This document shows positions 46,202 to 55,314 of a DNA stretch of 64,000 nt, piece after piece (position 1 is the first letter of the stretch; each line of letters begins with the position of its first letter). The translations under genes and the position numbers were made by a program. The notes beneath the pieces are model-generated. The model ran no database searches and was not told where the DNA came from. It saw only the letters and a list, made by a program, of their open reading frames with translations. Source of the stretch: an uncultured Hoeflea sp. (GTDB lineage: Bacteria; Pseudomonadota; Alphaproteobacteria; Rhizobiales; Rhizobiaceae). The stretch lies in assembly GCF_947501405.1 (NCBI RefSeq), contig NZ_CANMVK010000001.1, positions 1 to 64,000 on the forward strand. Direction: 5' to 3'.

Positions 46202-47746
46202 ATGGACGCTGAAACAGTTGATAAGCCCAAACGCCGCTCCGGTGGCCGTGCCGGCCGCGTCGCGGTAAGAACCGCGCCGCTGGCGGACAATCTCCGGCCC
46301 GTCAGAGCCGGAATGAGCGGCGGGCAGTATTCGCCGCTCAGCGAAGCCAATGTGCTGCGCATTCATGAAGCGGCGCTTGATGCGCTGGAAACCATCGGGC
46401 TGTCGCAGGCGCCGCCGTCGGGCGTTGAGATCCTGACCGGGGCCGGAGCGCTTCTTGGCGAAGACGGTCGCATCCGCTTTCCGCGCGCGCTGGTCGAGGA
46501 CATGCTCTCGGTGGCCAAGAAGGATGTGGTGTTGATGGGCCGTGACCCGGTCCATGATCTCGATCTGTCGGGAACCCGGGTGCATTACGGCACCGCCGGC
46601 GCCGCTGTGCATGTGGTCGATATTGAAAACCGCGAGTACCGCGAATCCACCGCACAGGACCTTTACGATGCGGCACGCATCACCCATGCGCTCGACAACG
46701 TCCATTTCTTCCAGCGCGCACTGGTGGCGCGCGATGTGGTCGACAATTTCGAAATGGACATCAACACGCTTTATGCCTGTTGCGGGGGCACCAGCAAGCA
46801 TGTCGGCACCAGCTTTTCCGACCCGTCGCATGTGGCGGGCTGCATGGAGATGCTGCACATGATCGCCGGCGGCGAGGAGGCGTGGCGGGCACGGCCCTTC
46901 GTGTCCAACACCAACTGTTTTGTTGTGCCGCCGATGAAGTTCGCCGAGGAAAGCTGCATCACCATGGAGCACTGCATCCGGGCGGGGATGCCGGTGCTGT
47001 TGTTGTCGGCGGGGCAGGCGGGCGCCACCGCGCCGGCGCCGCTGGCCACTGCGATCGTGCAGGCGGTGGCCGAATGCCTGGCGGGCGTGGTCTATGTCAA
47101 CGCCATGGCGCCGGGGCACCCGGCCGTGTTCGGCACCTGGCCATTCGTCTCGGATCTGCGGACCGGCGCTATGTCGGGCGGCTCAGGCGAGCAGGCGCTG
47201 TTGTCGGCGGGCTGCGCGCAGATGCACCGGTTTTACGGCCTTCCCGGCGGTGCGGCGGCGGGCATCGCCGATTCGAAACTGCCGGACATGCAGGCGGGAT
47301 GGGAGCAGGCGATTTCCAACACCATGGCCGGGTTGAGCGGGCTCAACATGGTCTATGAAGCAGTCGGCATGCATGCCTCGCTGCTCGGCTTCTGCATGGA
47401 ATCTCTGGTGCTCGGCGACGATCTTCTCGGCCAGGTGCTGCGCTGCGTGCGCGGCATCGATGTGACCGAGGACAGCGTCAGCCTCGAGGCGATGCGGCAG
47501 GTGTGCCTGGAGGGGCCGGGTCACTATTTGGGCCATCCGCAGACTTTGAGCCTGATGCAGACCGAATATATCTATCCGGCGGTCGCCGACCGGACCAGCC
47601 CCAAGGAATGGGCGGAGATCGGCAAGCCGGATCTGATACAAAAAGCCATTGCGCGCAAGAACCGAATCCTGGAACAGTCCACCAAACCGCTGTTTGATCC
47701 GGCCACCGACGCTGCGATCCGGGAAGCGTTCAACATCTATCTTTGA
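46202..47746 (+). CDS. MttB-family (trimethylamine-methyltransferase-like) protein, non-pyrrolysine
   Basis: 514-aa TIM-barrel corrinoid-dependent methyltransferase family. No in-frame amber codon exists, so it belongs to the non-Pyl branch that includes glycine-betaine and proline-betaine methyltransferases (MtgB, MtpB). Core stretches: LYACCGGTSKHVGTSF, SAGQAGATAPAPLATAIVQA, GIADSKLPDMQAGWEQA. AGGAG stands 6 nt before ATG 46202. No corrinoid protein or MtgA-type acceptor is present in the window, so the methyl acceptor is unclear. It sits downstream of the DMGDH pair and upstream of an aldehyde dehydrogenase. Confidence 0.88.
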   Translation: MDAETVDKPKRRSGGRAGRVAVRTAPLADNLRPVRAGMSGGQYSPLSEANVLRIHEAALDALETIGLSQAPPSGVEILTGAGALLGEDGRIRFPRALVEDMLSVAKKDVVLMGRDPVHDLDLSGTRVHYGTAGAAVHVVDIENREYRESTAQDLYDAARITHALDNVHFFQRALVARDVVDNFEMDINTLYACCGGTSKHVGTSFSDPSHVAGCMEMLHMIAGGEEAWRARPFVSNTNCFVVPPMKFAEESCITMEHCIRAGMPVLLLSAGQAGATAPAPLATAIVQAVAECLAGVVYVNAMAPGHPAVFGTWPFVSDLRTGAMSGGSGEQALLSAGCAQMHRFYGLPGGAAAGIADSKLPDMQAGWEQAISNTMAGLSGLNMVYEAVGMHASLLGFCMESLVLGDDLLGQVLRCVRGIDVTEDSVSLEAMRQVCLEGPGHYLGHPQTLSLMQTEYIYPAVADRTSPKEWAEIGKPDLIQKAIARKNRILEQSTKPLFDPATDAAIREAFNIYL

Positions 47747-47755
47747 GACGGTGCC

Positions 47756-49192
47756 ATGGGCTTTGACCACAATATCGGACGCTTCTACATCAACGGCGAA
47801 TGGGTTGCGCCCTCTCAAGGCGCGACCGCGATTGATGTGATCAATCCGGCGACCGAGCGCAGTGTCGCGAAAGTTGCCATCGGTACACGCGAGGATGCGG
47901 AGCGGGCGATTTCCGCGGCGCGGGCTGCTTTCACGGAATTCAGCGCTTCGAGCAAGGCGGAGCGGCTGGCGCTGCTGCGCCGCATCCGTGATGTCTATGA
48001 AGCGCGGATTGACGACATCGCCCAGGCCATCACCATGGAGATGGGCGCGCCGGTGAAGATGGCCACGTCCGATCAGGCCGGATCGGGTCTCGGGCATATC
48101 GAAGCGACGATCGCGGCGCTTGAGGCCTATGCGTTTGACTACAAGCGCGGATCGACGCTGATCATGCATGAGGCGATCGGGGTGGCCGGGCTGATTACGC
48201 CATGGAACTGGCCAATGAACCAGATCGCCTGCAAGGTGGCGCCGGCGATTGCGGCGGGCTGTACGGTGGTGCTCAAGCCCAGCGAAATCGCGCCGCTGAG
48301 CGGCATCGTGTTCGCGGAGATCATGCACGAGGCCGGGGTCCCGGCCGGCGTGTTCAATCTGGTCAATGGTGATGGGCCTGGGGTCGGACAGGTGCTGAGC
48401 TCGCACCCGGAGATCGACGTGGTGTCGTTCACCGGATCGACCCGGGCCGGGATCCTAGTGGCCAAGTCGGCCGCCGACACGGTCAAGCGTGTGGCGCAGG
48501 AATTGGGCGGCAAATCGCCCAACATCATTCTCGACGATGCCGATCTTGAAGCGGCAGTGGGCACGGGCGTTGAGGCTTGTTTCGGCAACAGCGGCCAGTC
48601 CTGCGATGCCCCGACGCGGATGCTGGTGCCGCGTGAGAACCACGCCGCGGCGCTGGAAATCGCCAAACGGGCGGCCGAAGCGCTGGTGACCGGTGATCCG
48701 CTCGATCCCGCAACCGATCTCGGGCCGGTGATCAGCCAGGTTCAGTATGACAAGATCCAGGGCCTCATCGCCTCGGGCATCCAGGACGGCGCCACGCTGG
48801 TGGCGGGCGGACGTGACCGGCCGGAGGGTCTGGGCCAAGGCTATTTCGTCAAGCCGACGGTGTTTGGCGCGGTGACGCCCGATATGCGGATTGCACGGGA
48901 AGAGATTTTCGGCCCGGTATTGTCGATCATGCCCTATGACAGCGAAGACGAGGCGGTCCGCATCGCCAATGATACGGTCTATGGCCTGGGGGCTTATGTG
49001 CAATCGGGCAATCTCGAACGTGCCCGCAACGTGGCCCGGCAATTGCAGGCCGGGCAGGTGCATATCAACTATCCCGACTGGGACCTCACAGCACCTTTCG
49101 GCGGCTACAAGCAATCGGGCAATGGCCGCGAATATGCCGATTGGGGCATGGCCGATTATCTCGAGACCAAGGCGCTGATCGGCCACGGCTGA
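47756..49192 (+). CDS. aldehyde dehydrogenase
   Basis: 478-aa NAD(P)+-dependent ALDH. TPWNWPMNQIACKVAPAI, catalytic Glu249 (VAQELGGKSPN) and Cys283 (GNSGQSCDAPTRM) are intact. The SCDAP variant differs from the usual QC. It starts 9 bases after the mttB stop. Probably oxidises an aldehyde from amine demethylation or betaine metabolism. Confidence 0.9.
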   Translation: MGFDHNIGRFYINGEWVAPSQGATAIDVINPATERSVAKVAIGTREDAERAISAARAAFTEFSASSKAERLALLRRIRDVYEARIDDIAQAITMEMGAPVKMATSDQAGSGLGHIEATIAALEAYAFDYKRGSTLIMHEAIGVAGLITPWNWPMNQIACKVAPAIAAGCTVVLKPSEIAPLSGIVFAEIMHEAGVPAGVFNLVNGDGPGVGQVLSSHPEIDVVSFTGSTRAGILVAKSAADTVKRVAQELGGKSPNIILDDADLEAAVGTGVEACFGNSGQSCDAPTRMLVPRENHAAALEIAKRAAEALVTGDPLDPATDLGPVISQVQYDKIQGLIASGIQDGATLVAGGRDRPEGLGQGYFVKPTVFGAVTPDMRIAREEIFGPVLSIMPYDSEDEAVRIANDTVYGLGAYVQSGNLERARNVARQLQAGQVHINYPDWDLTAPFGGYKQSGNGREYADWGMADYLETKALIGHG

Positions 49193-49235
49193 GCGGGCGT
49201 AGATTTCATTTCACAGACAGAACAGGGGTGGCACA

Positions 49236-50141
49236 ATGCGCTACGGGTTTATCGGGCTGGGCAATCTCGGCGGACATCTGGCGGCGAGCCTGCTTGAGGC
49301 CGGCTTCGATGTTTCGGTCACTGACATCGATCCGGCACTTGGCCAGCGGCATCTCGACATGGAAAAAGGGTGCGTCTGGCACGACAGTCCGGCCGAGCTT
49401 GCCCGGGATTGCGATGCGGTCATTACCTGCCTGCCGTCGCCGGCTGTGTCGGAGAAGGTTCTCAATGAAGTGCTGACCACCGCCCGGGCGGGAACGACAT
49501 GGATCGAGATGTCGACGCTGGGCCGGGAGGAAATGCTGCGGCTTGGCGCCATCGCGTCGAAGAAGGGCGTGCGCGCCATGGAACTGCCGGTGACCGGCGG
49601 GGTGCACCTTGCCGCCCAGGGCCAGATCACCATGCTGGCGGGCGGCGACAAGGACCTGTTCGAATTGCATCTGCCGGCGCTTGAGGCCATGGGCAACCAG
49701 ATCTTCCACATGGGACCGCTTGGCAACGCCTCGATCATCAAGGTGATTACCAACATGCTGGCGTTCATTCACCTGAAGGCCTGCGGTGAAGCGCTGATGC
49801 TGGCCAAGCGCGGCGGGCTCGATCTCGGCCAGGCCTGGGCGGCGATCAAGGCTTCGTCGGGCAATTCCTTCGTGCACGAAACCGAGGGTGCGCTGATCCT
49901 CAACGGCTCTTATGACGTGGCGTTCAATCTGGATCTGGCACTCAAGGATCTGGGGTTTGCGATGGAGTTCGGCCGCGAATTCGGTGTGCCGCTGGAACTG
50001 GCCGCGGCAACCGCGCAGACCTATGTCGAGGCCAAGGCCGCCTATGGCGGCGACGCGCAATCACCGATAATCGCCAAACTGCTCGAGGACCGCCTCGGGA
50101 CCGATCTGCGCGCGTCGGGCTTTCCCGCGCGGCTTGAATAG
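49236..50141 (+). CDS. 3-hydroxyisobutyrate-dehydrogenase-family reductase
   Basis: 301-aa beta-hydroxyacid dehydrogenase. Rossmann motif YGFIGLGNLGGHLAASL, substrate loop ELPVTGGVHLAAQGQ, catalytic Lys in NASIIKVITNML. Acts on a 2- or 3-hydroxy acid or semialdehyde with NAD(P). 43 bases after the ALDH gene, so likely in the same transcript. Confidence 0.88.
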   Translation: MRYGFIGLGNLGGHLAASLLEAGFDVSVTDIDPALGQRHLDMEKGCVWHDSPAELARDCDAVITCLPSPAVSEKVLNEVLTTARAGTTWIEMSTLGREEMLRLGAIASKKGVRAMELPVTGGVHLAAQGQITMLAGGDKDLFELHLPALEAMGNQIFHMGPLGNASIIKVITNMLAFIHLKACGEALMLAKRGGLDLGQAWAAIKASSGNSFVHETEGALILNGSYDVAFNLDLALKDLGFAMEFGREFGVPLELAAATAQTYVEAKAAYGGDAQSPIIAKLLEDRLGTDLRASGFPARLE

Positions 50142-50279
50142 GCCCAGTTTTGGAAGCCGACAACGGGAAAACCACGACCATTTGTCGCCGGGAGTGCGTG
50201 CTAGTCTGGAGATGATGTCGATCAATTCCGAGGGGTGTAGATCAGGGCATGATGTCCGGGCACTTTATCGGGAGACGAC

Positions 50280-51419
50280 ATGTTCAAAAACGCCGTCCAG
50301 CTTTTCGAGATATTCGGGTTCAAGCTCAAGGTCGATCCAAGCTGGCTGCTGATCGCCGCGCTGATCGTGTGGAGCCTGTCGGGTTCCTATTTCCCGCAGG
50401 CGTTGCCGGGAGGATCGGCCGCGCTTCATACCATACTGGGCGTGATCGCCATGCTTGGCATGTTCGCCTCGTTGATCCTGCATGAACTGGCGCATTCGCT
50501 GGTCGCCCGGTCTCACGGGCTCAATGTCGGCGGCATTACCCTGTTCATTTTCGGTGGTGTGGCGGAGCTCGAGGAAGAGCCGCACGATCCCCGGTCGGAA
50601 TTCCTTATCGCCGCCGCCGGTCCGCTGATGAGCCTGGCTCTGGCGGCGCTGTTTTACCTGGCGGCAAATCTGGGTGACGGAGCGGGTGGCGGCGTTGTGA
50701 CGGCAGTGCTGGGTTATCTGGCGTTGATCAATCTGGTGCTGGCGGTATTCAATCTGGTGCCCGCCTTTCCGCTTGATGGCGGGCGGATGCTGCGCGCCGC
50801 GATCTGGGGGTATACCGGTGACGTGATCCGCGCCACGCGGATTTCGAGCCGCTTCGGCGCGGGCTTCGGCATGTTCTTGATGCTGACCGGTGCGCTGGCG
50901 GTGTTCGGCGGCCAGGGGGTCGGCGGGGTCTGGCAGATCCTGATCGGGTTCTTTGTGCTCAACGCGTCCAATGGCAGCTACCAGAACCTGCTGATCAAAG
51001 CGGCGCTGCGCGGCAAGACCGCCGCGTCTGTGATGAGTGAGACGGTGTGGACGGCCGAAGCCAGTGCGACGATTTCGGAGCTGGTTGACGAGGTGATGTT
51101 GCGCCACGGTGTGAGCTTCGTGCCGGTGGTGTCGGATGACCGGCTTTTGGGATTTGCCGATACCGCCGGCGCCCGGTCGGTGGATCGCGGGCAATGGGTG
51201 ACAGTGAGGGTGGCGGATGTGATGACGCCCGCGTCAGCGGACAATACGGTGTCTGCCGGGATGCCACTCGAAGAGGTGTTCAAGCGCCTTGGCGGCGAAC
51301 GGCGCAAGCTGATGGTGGCGGATGGTGATCGCCTGCAGGGCGTGATTTCACTGTCCGATCTGATGCACCATCTTACGCTTCAGCAGGAAGTCGGCCCCGG
51401 CTTGGGCCTGCGCGGTTGA
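50280..51419 (+). CDS. M50 site-2 protease with CBS domains
   Basis: 379-aa membrane metalloprotease. Active-site HELAH (His68, Glu69, His72) and the third ligand Asp166 in NLVPAFPLDGGRM. Two C-terminal CBS domains (about 240-375) may bind nucleotides and gate proteolysis. Rip3/YdcA-type proteases have this architecture. The target is unknown. Confidence 0.88.
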   Translation: MFKNAVQLFEIFGFKLKVDPSWLLIAALIVWSLSGSYFPQALPGGSAALHTILGVIAMLGMFASLILHELAHSLVARSHGLNVGGITLFIFGGVAELEEEPHDPRSEFLIAAAGPLMSLALAALFYLAANLGDGAGGGVVTAVLGYLALINLVLAVFNLVPAFPLDGGRMLRAAIWGYTGDVIRATRISSRFGAGFGMFLMLTGALAVFGGQGVGGVWQILIGFFVLNASNGSYQNLLIKAALRGKTAASVMSETVWTAEASATISELVDEVMLRHGVSFVPVVSDDRLLGFADTAGARSVDRGQWVTVRVADVMTPASADNTVSAGMPLEEVFKRLGGERRKLMVADGDRLQGVISLSDLMHHLTLQQEVGPGLGLRG

Positions 51420-51475
51420 TTTCCGTCAAGGCGAAGGGCGCGCGAAATCGGTATCGATGCGAACCCCAACCGGAA

Positions 51476-51862
51476 ATGAGTGAGGACCAGATCGTGAGCG
51501 ACGGCCTGAAACAAGTCTACAACGCGGTTTTACAGGCACGGCATATCGATGCGGACCTGTATGACGAGGTGGTCCGGGCGCTGCAGACGGCGTTTCCCAA
51601 TGAAGGATTTGGCGAATCCGGGCCGCTTTCCGGCCGCGACGCGACCGACGCAGTGCTGCATATGGTCAACACCCATCTTCCGGAATGGTCGATCGTGCTC
51701 AAGGGCAAGGCGCATGAGGCCGATGGCGACTGGAGCTGCACGCTCAGGCAGTCTGATCTGCGCGACAATGACGCAATGATTGGCACCGGTGCGGGTCCGA
51801 CGCTGGCGCTGGCGATGCTGGTCGCCTTTCTCAAGCTGCATGTGGTGCGGGCGTCGCTTTAG
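51476..51862 (+). CDS. small hypothetical protein
   Basis: 128-aa acidic soluble protein, not recognised. Starts MSEDQIVSDGLKQVYNAVL, ends in a helix-rich TLALAMLVAFLKLHVV tail with an amphipathic look. ATG 51476 lies 57 bases after the protease stop. An upstream in-frame start is possible but has no ribosome site. Confidence 0.6.
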   Translation: MSEDQIVSDGLKQVYNAVLQARHIDADLYDEVVRALQTAFPNEGFGESGPLSGRDATDAVLHMVNTHLPEWSIVLKGKAHEADGDWSCTLRQSDLRDNDAMIGTGAGPTLALAMLVAFLKLHVVRASL

Positions 51863-51886
51863 CCATTCCCGACCGGCACCAAGGTT

Positions 51887-52636
51887 TCAGCCGATCGCCG
51901 AGAGCAGGCGGTCGCGATGACGAAGGACTTCGGTAGCTGCGGTTTCAGTATCCAGCGCCTGCATGGCGACGACACCGATGCAGGCCCGCACGCCCGGTAT
52001 CTGGGCGCCGTGTGTCGGGTTGGCATACATATATATGCCATGCATCTGGCTGCTCGGGGGCGTATCGCCCGCAAGCTGATGATTGCCGTGCATCAACGGT
52101 GCGGCGAGGCCAATAGCGCCTTCCTGCAATTGCCCGCGAGTGAGGGCGTATCCCTGGTTCCGGGCGGCTGTCAGGGCGGCGCTGTCCGAGCTTTGTGGCG
52201 GCCGTTGCATGGCGATCGCCAGCCCCGCCGCTCCCCGGGAAATCGGATGTCGGGTGCCGGCGCGATAGGAAACCTTGAGCATCGGCTGCTCTGGTTCCGC
52301 CACCTCGACCGCCACACATTCATCACCCTGGGCGACGCAGAGAAAGGCAGTGGCGCCGCTGGCTTCGGCGAGGCTCACCAGCACCGGCTGCGCGGCCATG
52401 CGCAATTGCGGCTGATAGCGCCCGGCGAGCGCCACCACCCCGCTGCCGATCAGAATGCGCCCGTCATCTCCGCGCGCCACCAGCATGTGCTCCTCAAGGG
52501 TGGTCACTAACCGGTAGGCGATGGCCCGGTGAACGCCGAGCTGCCGGGCGATCTCGGCAATTGCCAGACCATCGGGCGATCGCGAGACCAGTTCCAGCAC
52601 CGTCAAGCCGCGCGACAGGGTTTGCAAGGTGCTCAT
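51887..52636 (-). CDS. IclR-family transcriptional regulator
   Basis: 249-aa regulator. HTH residues ~6-65 (GLAIAEIARQLGVHRAIAYRL), IclR effector domain after 80 (ARNQGYALTRGQLQEGAIGLAAPL). GGAAGGA precedes ATG 52636; longer starts lack a site. Divergent from the P450 gene, its likely target. Confidence 0.9.
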   Translation of the reverse strand: MSTLQTLSRGLTVLELVSRSPDGLAIAEIARQLGVHRAIAYRLVTTLEEHMLVARGDDGRILIGSGVVALAGRYQPQLRMAAQPVLVSLAEASGATAFLCVAQGDECVAVEVAEPEQPMLKVSYRAGTRHPISRGAAGLAIAMQRPPQSSDSAALTAARNQGYALTRGQLQEGAIGLAAPLMHGNHQLAGDTPPSSQMHGIYMYANPTHGAQIPGVRACIGVVAMQALDTETAATEVLRHRDRLLSAIG

Positions 52637-52764
52637 CTGATCCTTCCATGATCGTTGCGGGGTGGCTTCGAGACCGCTGTCCCAGGCAGCCGGGATGAAA
52701 CACGACGTCGAGCCGCAATGCCTTCGGTCCAAGGTCGCGGATTGACGCGAACGCGGAGTCTACG

Positions 52765-52799
52765 TTACAAATAAAGAACATATTGTGCGTTATTAGTAA
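52765..52799 (+). promoter_or_regulatory. inverted repeat before the P450 gene
   Basis: TTACAAATAA (52765-52774) and TTATTAGTAA (52790-52799) are complementary at 9 of 10 positions with a 15-bp spacer, directly before the P450 start. It is a candidate IclR operator. Confidence 0.5.
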
Positions 52800-52811
52800 A
52801 TGGAGAAAGCC

Positions 52812-55166
52812 ATGCGCGAGGGGGAATTTTCGCCCGACAAGGCCGCTGCGCCGTCTTGTCCTGCCAGTCCCGGCTCGAACGAGCAGTCCAATGGTCACCC
52901 GGGCGGATGTCCGGTCTCTCAAAAGGCCGCTGCTTTCGATCCCTTCGCGCCCGAATATCTCGCCAATCCCGCCGAAGCCCTGCGATGGTCGCGCGACCAG
53001 GAACCGGTGTTTTACGCACCCGAACTCGGCTACTGGGTGGTGACCCGTTATGAGGATGTGAAGGCGGTGTTTCGCGATAACATCACCTTCTCGCCCTCGA
53101 TTGCGCTGGAGCGCGTCGTGCCACCGAGCGATGCGGCGCTGGAAACACTCAAGCGCTATGATTACGCTATGGGCCGGACGCTGGTGAACGAGGACGAGCC
53201 GGCGCATATGGAGCGACGCCGGGCGTTGATGGAGCATTTCCTGCCGGCCAATCTCGCCGCCAAGGAAGACATGATCCGCGCGCTCACACGCGAAAAGGTC
53301 GATGCCTTCATCGACCGCGGCAACGCCGATCTGGTGGCTGAAATGCTGTGGGAGATCCCGCTCACTGTGGCCCTGCATTTTCTGGGCGTTCCGAAGGAGG
53401 ACATGGATACGCTCAAGGAATACTCCGTCGCGCATACGGTCAACACCTGGGGCAAGCCCTCGCCCGAGCAGCAGGTGAAGGTGGCTGATGCGGTGGGACG
53501 GTTCTGGCAATATGCCGGGCAGGTGCTCGACAAGATGCGCACCGAGCCCGATGGTCAGGGCTGGATGCATTACGCCATTCGCAAGAATGCCGAAATTCCC
53601 GATGTGGTGACCGATTCCTACCTGCATTCGATGATGATGGCGATCATCGTCGCCGGTCACGAAACCACAGCGCTTGCCAGCACCAACGCGCTGAAGCTGC
53701 TGTTGTCGAACCGCATCGTCTGGGACCGGATCTGCAAGGACCCCGGGCTCATTCCCAATGCGGTCGAGGAATGCCTACGGCTTGAAGGTTCGGTGATGGC
53801 CTGGCGGCGCAAGGCCACCCGCGATACCGAAATTGCCAGCGTGAAGATTCCCAGCGACGCGAAATTGCTGATCGTCAGCGCCTCGGCCAATCACGATCCG
53901 CGGCATTTCGAAAATGGCGATTTCCTCGATATCTACCGTGACAGCGCCGCCGAACATCTCACCTTTGGCTATGGCAGCCACCAATGCATGGGCAAGAATT
54001 TCGCCCGGCTGGAAATGCGGATTTTCATCGAGGAACTTGCCCGGCGGTTGCCGCACATGCGGCTGGTCGAAGGCCAGGAGTTCAGCTACCTGCCGAATCT
54101 CGCCTTCCGCGGACCCGACAAATTGCTGGTCGAATGGGACCCGTCGCAAAATCCGGAGCGTGGCGATGCCTCGATTCTTGGCCAATCGGTCTCGTTCCCG
54201 GTGGGTGCGCCGTCGGCCCGGGAAATTGCGCGCACGGTGCGGGTTTCCGAGATTTCCGACATCGCCGACGGCGTCAAGCAGGTTCGGCTCGAGGACCCGG
54301 ATGGCCTGGCTTTGCCGGCCTGGTCGCCCGGCGCCCATGTGGATCTGGAACTGGGCGATTTAAGCCGCAAATATTCGCTGTGCGGCGATCCCGACGATCC
54401 CGGCTACACCATTGCGGTGTTGCGCGAGAGCGACAGCCGCGGCGGCTCGCGATACATTCACGATGCGCTCAAACCCGGCGATCTCATTCGCTTGCGCGGG
54501 CCGAAGAACTATTTCCGGCTTGAAGAGGCGGCGGGCCGCTATGTGCTGGTTGCCGGTGGAATTGGCGTCACGCCGATCCTGGCGATGGCCGACCGGCTGA
54601 AGCGATCCGGCCGTGACTATGTGTTGCATTATTGCGGCCGCAATCGTGCCGCCATGGCGCTGCTTGACCGGGTACTCGCCGATCATGGCGACCGTACGGT
54701 TCTCTATGTCTCCGACGAGGGAAGCCGGGCCGACCTGGCCTCGATCATCAGCGGTTGTGACAAGGGCGCGCAGATTTATGCCTGCGGGCCTGATCGGATG
54801 CTTGAGGCGCTCGCCGAATGCTGCGTGGACCGGCCCGAGGGGTCGCTCAGGAGCGAGACGTTTTCTTCCGATTCCGCCGGCATGGTGCTTGCCAGCGACG
54901 AAGCCTTTGCGGTGGAGCTGGTGGATTCGGATCTGGAACTGACGGTGCCCGCAGATGCGACATTGCTTGAAACCGTGCGTGCGGCGGGCATCGATGTGCC
55001 GAGCGATTGCGAGGAAGGGCTGTGCGGAAGCTGTGAGGTCGGCGTGCTTGCGGGCGAGGTCGATCATCGCGACCGGGTGCTGGCGGCAGATGAGCGCGCG
55101 GAAGGATCGCGGATGATGGCCTGCTGTTCGCGCAGCGCGGGAGGCATGCTGCGGCTGCGGCTTTAG
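52812..55166 (+). CDS. self-sufficient cytochrome P450 (CYP116B-type, fused reductase)
   Basis: 784-aa monooxygenase fusion. P450 domain about 1-430 (I-helix GHETTA, haem Cys392 in FGYGSHQCMG), then a phthalate-dioxygenase-reductase module: flavin-binding RKYSLCG, NAD(P) GGIGVTPI, and a C-terminal plant-type 2Fe-2S domain with Cys733, 738, 741 and 771. One polypeptide carries NAD(P)H electrons to haem, as in P450RhF. ATG 52812 is preferred (GGAGA 5 nt upstream) over ATG 52800. Possible role: oxidative N- or O-demethylation, inferred from the betaine/N-methyl genes around it. Confidence 0.93.
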   Translation: MREGEFSPDKAAAPSCPASPGSNEQSNGHPGGCPVSQKAAAFDPFAPEYLANPAEALRWSRDQEPVFYAPELGYWVVTRYEDVKAVFRDNITFSPSIALERVVPPSDAALETLKRYDYAMGRTLVNEDEPAHMERRRALMEHFLPANLAAKEDMIRALTREKVDAFIDRGNADLVAEMLWEIPLTVALHFLGVPKEDMDTLKEYSVAHTVNTWGKPSPEQQVKVADAVGRFWQYAGQVLDKMRTEPDGQGWMHYAIRKNAEIPDVVTDSYLHSMMMAIIVAGHETTALASTNALKLLLSNRIVWDRICKDPGLIPNAVEECLRLEGSVMAWRRKATRDTEIASVKIPSDAKLLIVSASANHDPRHFENGDFLDIYRDSAAEHLTFGYGSHQCMGKNFARLEMRIFIEELARRLPHMRLVEGQEFSYLPNLAFRGPDKLLVEWDPSQNPERGDASILGQSVSFPVGAPSAREIARTVRVSEISDIADGVKQVRLEDPDGLALPAWSPGAHVDLELGDLSRKYSLCGDPDDPGYTIAVLRESDSRGGSRYIHDALKPGDLIRLRGPKNYFRLEEAAGRYVLVAGGIGVTPILAMADRLKRSGRDYVLHYCGRNRAAMALLDRVLADHGDRTVLYVSDEGSRADLASIISGCDKGAQIYACGPDRMLEALAECCVDRPEGSLRSETFSSDSAGMVLASDEAFAVELVDSDLELTVPADATLLETVRAAGIDVPSDCEEGLCGSCEVGVLAGEVDHRDRVLAADERAEGSRMMACCSRSAGGMLRLRL

Positions 55167-55228
55167 CCGCCCGGGTTCGCAGCCTGCCGGTTTGCGGCGG
55201 TGCGTACAGCACCTCCGGCCAGCGGCTG

Positions 55229-55268
55229 CTTTCATAAAACTGTTACGAAGATGTCATGAAGCTGCAAC
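55229..55268 (+). promoter_or_regulatory. Pho box (four 11-bp-spaced units)
   Basis: CTTTCAT, CTGTTAC, ATGTCAT and CTGCAAC start at 55229, 55240, 55251 and 55262, each 11 bp apart and separated by AT- or GAAG-type 4-mers. This is the PhoB direct-repeat pattern (CTGTCAT-N4). It ends 46 bp before the phytase-like gene. Confidence 0.75.
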
Positions 55269-55314
55269 GGTGCCGGTGGCAGATCGTCGGAGACTTAATC
55301 CGGGAGATTGCCTT

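Noticed and set aside
46202-47746. pyrrolysine-type MttB
   Set aside because: The frame is continuous without an amber codon, and no pyl genes are present in the window.
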